From Planktothrix sp. PCC 11201 (lineage in GTDB: Bacteria; Cyanobacteriota; Cyanobacteriia; Cyanobacteriales; Microcoleaceae): a DNA stretch of 64,000 nucleotides. Positions within the stretch are counted from its first letter, which is position 1. Each line of letters starts with the position of its first letter. The stretch is taken from positions 743,722 through 807,721 of the forward strand of contig NZ_LT797688.1 of assembly GCF_900009135.1 (NCBI RefSeq), given 5' to 3'. Below, piece by piece: positions 35,629 to 43,174 of this stretch. Made by a program: the position numbers and the translations under genes. Below the pieces are notes generated by a model. That model was not told the origin of the DNA. It saw only the letters and a list, made by a program, of their open reading frames with translations, and made no database searches.

Positions 35629-38600
35629 ATGTTACATTACCAACAACTCAAGCAGTATTACATTGCTCTGGCTTTAGTGGATCGAAGATACCGAGAGTTG
35701 CAAAACTCTCGGTTAGAAGCCTCATGGTATGAAAATCAATTGGCATTAGCATTAGAATTAGCATTAAAACATGGACTCAGTAGACCTGCTTATAGCCAAC
35801 CTGCTATCTCTTTTATACCACTGAATAGACAAGAATTACTGGATGTCTTTCAAAATTTGCAGGATGGACTCAAGGCTTTGCAAACTTTTCAAGGAAACCT
35901 TCAGCGTCAACTTAGTGATATTCAACAGAGGAACGATGCTGATTTACAATCATTAAAAAAAGAGATGAACGGATTAGAGGAAAGCTTTAAAGAAAGCTTA
36001 ATTCAATTCGATTCTGCCAAACATAAGGTATTTATTATCTTATTAATTATTTTTTTAACTATTGTTGTTATGATCATAGTAAAGACTACTTATCTTAACA
36101 ATCAACTGAAAAATTTTGACATATTACCGATTGCAATCCTGGTCAGTTTAATGGCAATCTTGGCATTAACAATAGCCAGAATAGCAATGGCTGATGTTAA
36201 GAAAAAGTTTAAAATCTATCGGGAGATCGATAAAAAGTTGAAAAACTTCCATCGCTATTTTACCGAAGATGAAGAACGATTACAGAGGCTGAAGTATGAT
36301 CAAGAAAAACAACTGCGTGATCAGTTAGAAAATCTGCGTCAAGAAGCACGCGATCGCATAGAAATCATCCGAGCATTTATGCTTTCTGCACGCTATGATG
36401 CAACTGAAGTTAAGCCCCAAAATTTGCGAGATGAATGGCATAAACAACAGCACGTAATTACTGAAATAGTTAACAAATTACATACCCCCTTATGGCCTTG
36501 GCAAGATCAACGCTGGGAGACCAATTATCATTCTCCCGATCAGAATAGTCCATGTAGTCTTTTTCGGTTCGGCGACTTATTTATTGAACGGGAACAGGGA
36601 GAAGTCACAGTACCAGCTATTCTGACCTTGCGTGCCCATGAGCAAACTGCTAAACGGCACTCATCAGGTCATATTGCCATATTTAGTAATGACGGAGATT
36701 CTCGTCAGGCCGCATTACAAGCGATGGAATCACTGGCAGTACGCACACTTGCCTCAATGCCTGCTTGTACGTGCAAAGCTATTTTTATTGACCCTGTTAA
36801 TGCCGGAAATACATTTCCATTTCGGAACTTTCCTGATCATATTGTAGGCAAACAAACTTATACTCGCAGTGAAGATATTCGGGAACAATTACGTACTCTA
36901 GCCCAGCACGTTGAACAGGTAATTCAAAATTACCTCAGTCGCAACTACGAAATGATCGAAGATTATAATGCTGATGGTACAGCAATTCCAGAAGCATATC
37001 GCTATGTATTTGTTGGCGACTTTCCATCTAGTTTTGATCGTTCAGCGATCGAGGATTTAAAAAGCTTAATCCTTAACGGAGCAAGAGCAGGCGTATATTT
37101 ACTCTTGCACATCGACGACACCCTGGAAAAACCACGGGACTTCCGCTATGAAATATTTGATGATTGGTGTACTGTTTTGCGTCCTGCTTATGGGTTGACT
37201 ACAGGCGGTAGCTTCCGACGACCAGGCAGTTTTAAAGTGGGTTACGTTTACTTAGGAAGAATAACGCGAATTCTTCACTCAGGAGCATTTGTAGAATTCT
37301 TGCCTGGTAGAGAAGGTATGTTACCCACTGCTCAGATGACCGAACGGCGCATTCGTTACCCTGAAGAAGCAGTAAAATTAGGTCAAATATTAGCAGTTAA
37401 AGTGAATAGTATTGACTCTCAAGATCGGGCAAGTCTAACCTGTTTAGGTATTCAAAGTAATGAAGCACTATCAGCAGAATGTTTAGCACTACAAACTGAG
37501 GATTTTCAGCATGAGGGTATACCACTTTTTACCTTACAACTTCCTGACGGTGAAGCATTTCGTATCCGTTTGGACACAGCACCCAATAGTGATGATTTCA
37601 ATCGAATTGCTGCTAGGGTCAGCGAAGCAGTTAAAAATGTACCTACTGATTTTGTGCCATTCGATCTCCTTTATCCAGAGCATCTTTGGACAAGTAACAG
37701 CAGTAATAACCTGCAAGTACCAATAGGTATGGCAGGCGCACGAGACAAATTGGAATTTTTGCTGGGAATGTACGATGATGGTTCCTATGAACCAGCCCAT
37801 GCACTTTTAGCTGGAACTACAGGAGCGGGAAAAAGCTTTACTATTCATGCCATTATTTTTAGTTTGGCATTGCATTATTCACCTGATGAATTAGAGCTTT
37901 ATTTGCTTGATTATAAACAAGGCGTAGAATTTCAAGTTTATGTTACGCCCGATCAACTTGATAATCCTAATGCCCTTAACGATCCAGACCCCACACGAAT
38001 ACTTCCCCAGGCGCAAGTAATTTCTATTGAAAGCGATGTAGAATTTGGACTAAGTGTTTTGAATCGAGCAGTTTCGGAAATTGAAACTAGAGCTAAAGCA
38101 TTCAAATCCGTCGGTGCAGCAGGATTAAATTCCTATCGAAAAGCTACAGGTAAAGTCTTGCCTCGGATTTTGATTGTAATAGATGAATATCAACAGATGT
38201 ATTTACAAGCAGATAGTCGTTTGTGCGATCGCCTCAATGATACTCTGGAGACAATTATCAAACAGGGACGTTCTTTTGGCATTCATTTATTACTGAGTTC
38301 TCAGTCGCCGCGTGTGACAAACTTTCGCGAGCGGATCTACGAACAAATAGCAGTGCGAATGGCTATGCAGATGAGCCGATCCACCGCATCAATGGTAATG
38401 GCAGAAGGGAATGTTGATGTGGTAGAACTTTTAGACCGGGCGGGTAAACTTGCTTATAACGATCGCCTCGGCGAAAAAAATTGTAACCGCATCGGACAAG
38501 TCGCTTTTATTAATTCCAACGCTCGCCTTGCCGCAATGGAAGCTATTTTAAAAACAAGTCAGGAGCGGAATTTTCAACGTTCTATTCCTACTGTTGTATT

Positions 38601-39555
38601 CAACGGGATTCAACCTGCCCAACTCAAACATAATATTGAACTCCAAGCACTAATCCAGTGCGATCAATGGCTATCTTCTCAAGAGTTAAATCAACAGTAT
38701 TTACAAGAAAAAGATTGGATAACGATTGAAAGTCCTTGTATGACCTGGCTTGGTGAATCAATGAGAATCGGCAGACAAATTAGAGCTATTTTCCGTCGTC
38801 GCCCTCGCAACAACTTGCTCCTAATTGGCAACGCTGAGAGTGAAATATTTGGTATATTAGGAGCAATGCTTGTTAGTTTGACTCACACTTGTTCGCCCAA
38901 ACTTATTACTTTTCAAATCATCGATCTTTCCCTATCCGATGGAGATGTCGCTGAATTGATGCCTAGCTTCCGCAATTGCTTTGGTACACAATTTGATATA
39001 TCATTAGGTAAGCGTTTTGCTGATCCAGATCGGCAAATTGTCCGGGCTGAAGCAATTTGGCAACAAGTGGTAGAAGATTTTGATCGTCGCCAAGCTATTC
39101 GTCAAGCTAATGCCGATGCAATTGATTTTGGTAAGTCTCTTTTCTTTATCTTTGCGGTGGGTAGTCTCAGCCAAATGGATCGCTTTCGCCCTGTTACAGG
39201 ACGTATAGGTGAAGAGATGTCAACCGATGCCAAAAAACTTTTAGAAGTTGCCAGTAAAGGTTCGGAATTAGGCATTTATATAGTATTATGGCTCACCGAT
39301 TTTAAGGTCGTTCAGCAATTGTTTGGCGGTAGTCGGGCTGCATTGACTCACTTTGATTTGCGGGTGGCGCTTAAAATGAGCGATCGCGATTCCCAAGACT
39401 TTCTCGGTGAGAACGTTGCTAAAAACTTACGTGATTCCCAAGCCTATTTTACCGACGCATCTACTCCCGATTCCCCGGAAAAGTTTCGTCCCTATGCTTT
39501 GCTATCTGCATCGATGATTGATACTTATGCTCAAGTATTAAAGCAGCGTCAATGA
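35629..39555 (+). CDS. FtsK/EssC-like ATPase with internal S1 RNA-binding domain
   Basis: A 1,308-residue membrane ATPase. Order: helical N-terminus, two membrane segments (about 134-154 and 165-187), coiled coil (190-250), an alpha/beta domain, an S1 OB-fold domain (about 536-608: 'VGYVYLGRITRILHSGAFVE', 'GREGMLP', 'VKLGQILAVKVNSIDSQ'), then an FtsK/SpoIIIE domain with Walker A 'GTTGAGKS' (729-736) and Walker B 'ILIVIDEYQQ' (Asp852-Glu853), and a second, degenerate ATPase domain ('LLLIGNAESEIFG' near 1065, Lys lost). Two membrane helices plus tandem ATPase domains with only the first intact recall EssC/EccC of type VII secretion. The S1 insertion is atypical for that family. WXG100-like genes follow at once. 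Confidence 0.85.
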   Translation: MLHYQQLKQYYIALALVDRRYRELQNSRLEASWYENQLALALELALKHGLSRPAYSQPAISFIPLNRQELLDVFQNLQDGLKALQTFQGNLQRQLSDIQQRNDADLQSLKKEMNGLEESFKESLIQFDSAKHKVFIILLIIFLTIVVMIIVKTTYLNNQLKNFDILPIAILVSLMAILALTIARIAMADVKKKFKIYREIDKKLKNFHRYFTEDEERLQRLKYDQEKQLRDQLENLRQEARDRIEIIRAFMLSARYDATEVKPQNLRDEWHKQQHVITEIVNKLHTPLWPWQDQRWETNYHSPDQNSPCSLFRFGDLFIEREQGEVTVPAILTLRAHEQTAKRHSSGHIAIFSNDGDSRQAALQAMESLAVRTLASMPACTCKAIFIDPVNAGNTFPFRNFPDHIVGKQTYTRSEDIREQLRTLAQHVEQVIQNYLSRNYEMIEDYNADGTAIPEAYRYVFVGDFPSSFDRSAIEDLKSLILNGARAGVYLLLHIDDTLEKPRDFRYEIFDDWCTVLRPAYGLTTGGSFRRPGSFKVGYVYLGRITRILHSGAFVEFLPGREGMLPTAQMTERRIRYPEEAVKLGQILAVKVNSIDSQDRASLTCLGIQSNEALSAECLALQTEDFQHEGIPLFTLQLPDGEAFRIRLDTAPNSDDFNRIAARVSEAVKNVPTDFVPFDLLYPEHLWTSNSSNNLQVPIGMAGARDKLEFLLGMYDDGSYEPAHALLAGTTGAGKSFTIHAIIFSLALHYSPDELELYLLDYKQGVEFQVYVTPDQLDNPNALNDPDPTRILPQAQVISIESDVEFGLSVLNRAVSEIETRAKAFKSVGAAGLNSYRKATGKVLPRILIVIDEYQQMYLQADSRLCDRLNDTLETIIKQGRSFGIHLLLSSQSPRVTNFRERIYEQIAVRMAMQMSRSTASMVMAEGNVDVVELLDRAGKLAYNDRLGEKNCNRIGQVAFINSNARLAAMEAILKTSQERNFQRSIPTVVFNGIQPAQLKHNIELQALIQCDQWLSSQELNQQYLQEKDWITIESPCMTWLGESMRIGRQIRAIFRRRPRNNLLLIGNAESEIFGILGAMLVSLTHTCSPKLITFQIIDLSLSDGDVAELMPSFRNCFGTQFDISLGKRFADPDRQIVRAEAIWQQVVEDFDRRQAIRQANADAIDFGKSLFFIFAVGSLSQMDRFRPVTGRIGEEMSTDAKKLLEVASKGSELGIYIVLWLTDFKVVQQLFGGSRAALTHFDLRVALKMSDRDSQDFLGENVAKNLRDSQAYFTDASTPDSPEKFRPYALLSASMIDTYAQVLKQRQ

Positions 39556-39597
39556 GTTTGTTTACTCTTTCTATTTCACCAATTTTGGAGGTTGATT

Positions 39598-39867
39598 ATG
39601 TCCGTAGATATTCATGTCGATCCTGAAGTTTTAGCGGAATTTGCTCGCGCCCTTGCCAATTTTCAAGATACTCTTGAACAAGAATTGCAATCTCTTAATA
39701 GCGAGTGGTCACGCTGTAGCGAAACTTTTATTGGTAGACAAAGAGACGAATTTGCCCAAAATTTCGACTCAACTCGCCAATCGATCGCTCAAGCTGTCGA
39801 GGTAGGAAGAAATGCCGCCGAGCAGTTGAATCGCTATCAGGAAGCAGTGCGTCAAGCATTGGGTTAA
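39598..39867 (+). CDS. WXG100-like helical-hairpin protein A
   Basis: An 89-residue all-helical protein. 'GGAGG' seven bases before the ATG at 39598 fixes the start; a TTG two codons earlier is dismissed. Two amphipathic helices are joined at 'SETFIGRQRDEF' (residues 41-52), where F44-I45-G46 occupies the place of the W-x-G turn and the trailing Phe of WXG100 proteins. It lies 42 bp after the FtsK/EssC-like gene, the usual context of ESAT-6-like partners. Its sequence differs from the three module-B proteins that follow, so it may be the heterodimer partner. Confidence 0.65.
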   Translation: MSVDIHVDPEVLAEFARALANFQDTLEQELQSLNSEWSRCSETFIGRQRDEFAQNFDSTRQSIAQAVEVGRNAAEQLNRYQEAVRQALG

Positions 39868-39907
39868 GGCTTTTTCACTTTTTGAACAATTTCTTGGAGG
39901 AATACTT

Positions 39908-40195
39908 ATGAGTAGTAGTGGAATTACTGGTATTAGTGTTGAAGATACTCAAGCACTGCTTCAACAATTACAACGCTTTCAAGAAACGATTGGAGGCGAC
40001 TGGAGAAGTGTGATAAGTCAATGGCAGAATTTACAAAACTGCTGGCAAGATCGTCAATATGATCGATTTCAACCATTCTTTGAGGAACTTTGCCGCACCT
40101 ACGCCCAATGCGAGCAACAATGCGAAGAATATACCCAGTTTTTAGAGGAACGCATTCGTGCTGCTGAAGATGCTGCGGCAACACTCAATATGTAA
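39908..40195 (+). CDS. WXG100-like protein, module B copy 1 (stand-alone)
   Basis: A 95-residue helical protein made of module B alone after an eight-residue leader. The turn reads 'NCWQDRQYDRF' (W46-Q47-D48), aligning with 'TFIGRQRDEF' of protein A: aromatic-x-[G/D]-R-Q-x-D-x-F. Four Cys (45, 62, 68, 72) recur in all three copies. A strong TTGGAGGA precedes the ATG by about 7 bases. It sits 40 bp after protein A. It may be an exported WXG100-type factor or a structural tag that docks to the FtsK-like ATPase. Confidence 0.68.
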   Translation: MSSSGITGISVEDTQALLQQLQRFQETIGGDWRSVISQWQNLQNCWQDRQYDRFQPFFEELCRTYAQCEQQCEEYTQFLEERIRAAEDAAATLNM

Positions 40196-40263
40196 AAAAT
40201 GGTGCTGTACTTTTTTAGTTTTAATGTTTGAGAAAATTCAATCCAAAATTGTTTGTAGAAATT

Positions 40264-40764
40264 ATGGAATCATCAATAGACAAAAAAATTAATCAAAATA
40301 AGGAGCAGCAGTATGTAGAGGGAGCAGGTGAAAAGCGAAAACCAAATCAATCTAACGCTGGTTCTGGAAGTAGCAGTCAACTTGATCGTATAAATGCTGC
40401 ACTCAATAGACCAGGTATTCCTGAATCAGCCAAAGTTCATTTACGGCAAGAGAAACATCGGCTGACTAATGAAATGGCTGGTACAGGTGGAATGGCTGGT
40501 ATCAGTATTGAAGATACTCAAGCACTGCTTCAACAATTACAACGCTTTCAGGAAACGATTGGAGGCGACTGGACAAGTGTGATGAGTCAATGGCAAAATT
40601 TACAAAACTGCTGGCAAGATCGTCAATACGATCAATTTGAGCCATTCTTTGAGCAACTTTGCCGCACCTACGAACAATGCGAACAGCAATGCGAAGAATA
40701 TATCCAGTTTTTAGAGGAACGCATTCGGGGTTCTGAAGATGCTGCGGCAACACTTAATATGTAA
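40264..40764 (+). CDS. Module B copy 2 with N-terminal helical extension
   Basis: A 166-residue protein. Residues 1-75 are a basic, polar region with a predicted helical pair ('SQLDRINAALNRPGIPESAK', 'RQEKHRLTNEM'); residues about 76-166 are module B ('GISIEDTQALLQQ' to 'AAATLNM'), nearly identical to copies 1 and 3 at DNA level. A TTG start at 40228 is possible; the ATG at 40264 is chosen, although neither has a clear ribosome binding site. The N-terminal part is unrelated to the GIY-YIG domain of copy 3, so different N-termini are attached to one constant C-terminus. Confidence 0.62.
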   Translation: MESSIDKKINQNKEQQYVEGAGEKRKPNQSNAGSGSSSQLDRINAALNRPGIPESAKVHLRQEKHRLTNEMAGTGGMAGISIEDTQALLQQLQRFQETIGGDWTSVMSQWQNLQNCWQDRQYDQFEPFFEQLCRTYEQCEQQCEEYIQFLEERIRGSEDAAATLNM

Positions 40765-40812
40765 AAACTTGGCTCTTGCACTAATCACATTTAGCTTTGT
40801 TTTGGAGTGAAA

Positions 40813-40831
40813 TGTATACCCACTGTATACA
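40813..40831. promoter_or_regulatory. 19-bp perfect palindrome upstream of the GIY-YIG gene
   Basis: 'TGTATAC' and 'GTATACA' flank a 5-bp centre 'CCACT', 41 bp before the ATG at 40873. The symmetry and location suit a repressor operator giving this gene its own control within the cluster. Confidence 0.5.
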
Positions 40832-40872
40832 TAATTTGGGTATGGTTATCATAAAAAAAGTGATATTTTCAG

Positions 40873-41691
40873 ATGAAATTCAACTCGTTATGGTCTAATC
40901 CCTTTCAATTTACACCTCATCATGATGACTGGTCAATTCTGGATCAATTAGGTGGTAAATATCACGGTGGTGTCTATTTAATTCGTGATAGTCAAGATCG
41001 GAAAAATTTATATGTTGGCAAAGCAGAAAACACCTCTAAAGACATTCGCGATCGTTTAAACGCTCATCTGTCTCGCAAGGGTAATAAGAATATTGCTAAA
41101 CGAGTCATAAACCAGGAAACATTCACAATCAGGTGGATTGATTCTCAGAATCCGGCATTAACAGAGTCTACCCTACTGATTGCACTGAATACACTAGATG
41201 AACTAAGCACAGCAGATAATAAGCGCATTGAATGGCAAGACAAATACTCCAGCGATCAAATATGTGATGAAGCAACGCGACTAGGAATTTATTCTGAAGA
41301 AGCTTTCGTTACTAATTTCCTTAGTTGGCTTTCTAACTCCCTCAAAAAAATAGAGAATCAGCAGAGCAATAAACAACCTAGACAAATGCTATCTGTTAAT
41401 AGCCATAGAAATAGTAGAATAGCTGGTATCAGTATTGAAGACACTGAAGCACTACTCCGACAATTACAACGCTTTCAGGAAATGATCGGATGTGATTGGA
41501 GAAGTGTGATCAGTCAATGGCAGAATCTACAAAACTGCTGGCAAGATCGTCAATACGATCGGTTTGAACCATTCTTTGAGGAACTTTGCCGCACCTACGA
41601 GCAATGCGAACAACAATGCGAAGAATATACCCAGTTTTTAGAGGAACGCATTCGGGGTTCTGAAGATGCTGCGACAACACTCAATATGTAA
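40873..41691 (+). CDS. GIY-YIG nuclease domain fused to module B (copy 3)
   Basis: A 272-residue protein. The N-terminus is a GIY-YIG fold: G33-V34-Y35 ('HGGVYLIRDS'), Y47-V48-G49 ('LYVGKAENT'), Arg61 in 'DIRDRLNAHL' and Glu98 in 'ALTESTLL', i.e. the tyrosines, arginine and metal-binding glutamate of active nucleases are all present. After a polar linker (about 155-180), module B fills the C-terminus with its WQD turn and four Cys. Toxins of type VII systems normally carry the WXG/LXG part first, so the order here is reversed. DNA is the expected substrate of the family. A nuclease effector or defence nuclease is inferred. Confidence 0.75.
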   Translation: MKFNSLWSNPFQFTPHHDDWSILDQLGGKYHGGVYLIRDSQDRKNLYVGKAENTSKDIRDRLNAHLSRKGNKNIAKRVINQETFTIRWIDSQNPALTESTLLIALNTLDELSTADNKRIEWQDKYSSDQICDEATRLGIYSEEAFVTNFLSWLSNSLKKIENQQSNKQPRQMLSVNSHRNSRIAGISIEDTEALLRQLQRFQEMIGCDWRSVISQWQNLQNCWQDRQYDRFEPFFEELCRTYEQCEQQCEEYTQFLEERIRGSEDAATTLNM

Positions 41692-41714
41692 AAAAGGGCA
41701 ATGTTTACAGCCGA

Positions 41715-41758
41715 TTTACCTACCACAAATAAAGCTATAATACTTCATGTATTTGTGG
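41715..41758 (+). promoter_or_regulatory. Promoter with flanking inverted repeat before the second NB-ARC gene
   Basis: A perfect 'TATAAT' (41736-41741) lies 25 bp before the ATG at 41766, with a weak 'TTTACC' (41715) 15 bp upstream. The -10 box is enclosed by 'CCACAAATA' (41723-41731) and 'TATTTGTGG' (41750-41758), a perfect 9-bp inverted repeat. Such a placement would let a bound dimer block transcription; the gene product itself starts with an HTH-like module. Confidence 0.55.
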
Positions 41759-41765
41759 AGATAAA

Positions 41766-43169
41766 ATGGCAGTTACACTCAAACTCTCACAATCAGGCAA
41801 AAAAATCATTGAACAGGCTCGAAAAAAGAAAGGCTTTGACGCAGATTCTACGAGTTGGTGTCAGGAATCTTACACTAGGCCTGCAACTTTAAAGCGTTTC
41901 CGAGCAGGAATAGCAATCAGCCAAGATGTTTTCATTAAACTCTGTGAAGCCGTTGGTGTAAATTGGGAAGATGTTGTAGATCATTCTAGTCCGACATCTT
42001 CTCAACCTGAACAACTTCCAGAATTTTCTCAATATGATCAATCTTGGGTTGGTCGAGAACAACTCCTCACCGAATTAAAACATAAAATAGAAGGTTCTTG
42101 TCGAGTTTTAATTATCACAGGAATTACAGGAATTGGCAAAACCGCCCTAGCTGAAAAATTAGTCTTTGATTTACGGGAAGATTGGTTAAAAGATAACTGG
42201 ACAAAATTTCATTCAGAGAATTTTGATAATCAAAACCAAGCATCAGATTTTGCTAGTGTTGCGGTTCATTGGTTAGAAAAATGGGGACAGATTGTTACCT
42301 TAGAAGACCGTAAAAATCCAGAACAACTCCTTCATCGTTTAGTCAATTTTTTGAGCAATCATCGTTATCTGATTGTGATGGATTCCCTAGAATTGATTAT
42401 GAAGGGAAATGAAGACGAGGGTTGGAGTGATTTTGAAGATGAAGGGTGGGTTAAATTCTTTCACGCCTTATTAGCGAGTTCTATTTGTCAAAGTCGTTTG
42501 ATTCTCACAACTCAAGAATTACCCGGACAAATGCCTTCTCGCTATAAAAATTTCTGGGATTCTAAACGTTTAAGTGGACTAGAACCACCGGAACAATTAG
42601 CATTATTTGAAAAGACGGGATTAGAGATTGATTTATCTTCCGATTATTCTCCCTATTTAGAACGGATTGGTCAGGCTTATGAAGGTCATCCTTTAGCCTT
42701 ACGAGTGATTTCTGGTGAAATTGGTGACAAACCCTTTTTTGGTAATGTGGTTGCTTACTGGAATACATACGGAAAGGAAATTGAAGAAGTAGAAAAAGCG
42801 ATCGCCGAAGCTAAAGAACAAGGTATAATTCAAGGTGCGAATGACCAATGGAAATTAGATCGATATACTGGGAATCTCAGAAAAAGAGTCCGTTCTCGAC
42901 TAGAAATCACCTTTAGTCGTTTAGAAAAAGATGCGTTTAATGCTTATCTTTTACTCTGTTCTGCATCCATCTATCGCTGTGCTGTTACTCCTGATTATTG
43001 GTTAAGTTTATTAGAAGATGACTGTGGAGAAGAAGAACAGGAAATTGCTTTAGAAACATTGCGCGATCGCTTTCTTTTTGAAGATAGTTTAGAAAATCAG
43101 CAATATGTAATTAGACAGCATAATTTAATCCGCAGTATCGCCCTAGAATATCTGAAAAACATGGATTAA
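41766..43169 (+). CDS. NB-ARC STAND ATPase with N-terminal HTH-like module (second)
   Basis: A 467-residue protein. Residues 1-75 form the same module as in the first NB-ARC protein without the insertion ('SGKKIIEQARKKKGFD', 'CEAVGVNWEDVVDHS'), resembling an XRE-like HTH. A linker leads to the NB-ARC core with Walker A 'GITGIGKT' (119-126) and Walker B 'YLIVMDSLELI' (Asp206), then a winged helix ending near the C-terminus. No repeat domain is attached; the TPR protein starting 5 bp downstream probably supplies the sensor part. 'GTGGAG' before the ATG is the ribosome binding site and overlaps the operator-like repeat. Confidence 0.87.
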   Translation: MAVTLKLSQSGKKIIEQARKKKGFDADSTSWCQESYTRPATLKRFRAGIAISQDVFIKLCEAVGVNWEDVVDHSSPTSSQPEQLPEFSQYDQSWVGREQLLTELKHKIEGSCRVLIITGITGIGKTALAEKLVFDLREDWLKDNWTKFHSENFDNQNQASDFASVAVHWLEKWGQIVTLEDRKNPEQLLHRLVNFLSNHRYLIVMDSLELIMKGNEDEGWSDFEDEGWVKFFHALLASSICQSRLILTTQELPGQMPSRYKNFWDSKRLSGLEPPEQLALFEKTGLEIDLSSDYSPYLERIGQAYEGHPLALRVISGEIGDKPFFGNVVAYWNTYGKEIEEVEKAIAEAKEQGIIQGANDQWKLDRYTGNLRKRVRSRLEITFSRLEKDAFNAYLLLCSASIYRCAVTPDYWLSLLEDDCGEEEQEIALETLRDRFLFEDSLENQQYVIRQHNLIRSIALEYLKNMD

Positions 43170-43174
43170 CCCTG

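Noticed and set aside
33844..39555. FtsK as the cell-division DNA translocase
   Set aside because: No FtsK gamma domain, an S1 insertion, a degenerate second ATPase domain and WXG100-like neighbours all point away from chromosome segregation.
39933..40753. Two similar 83-codon minus-strand frames opposite module B copies (39933-40184 and 40502-40753)
   Set aside because: They resemble each other only because module B is duplicated on the other strand; no ribosome binding site and no separate context.
41701..41892. 63-codon plus frame starting before the second NB-ARC gene
   Set aside because: It runs through the promoter/operator and overlaps the real NB-ARC start in another frame.
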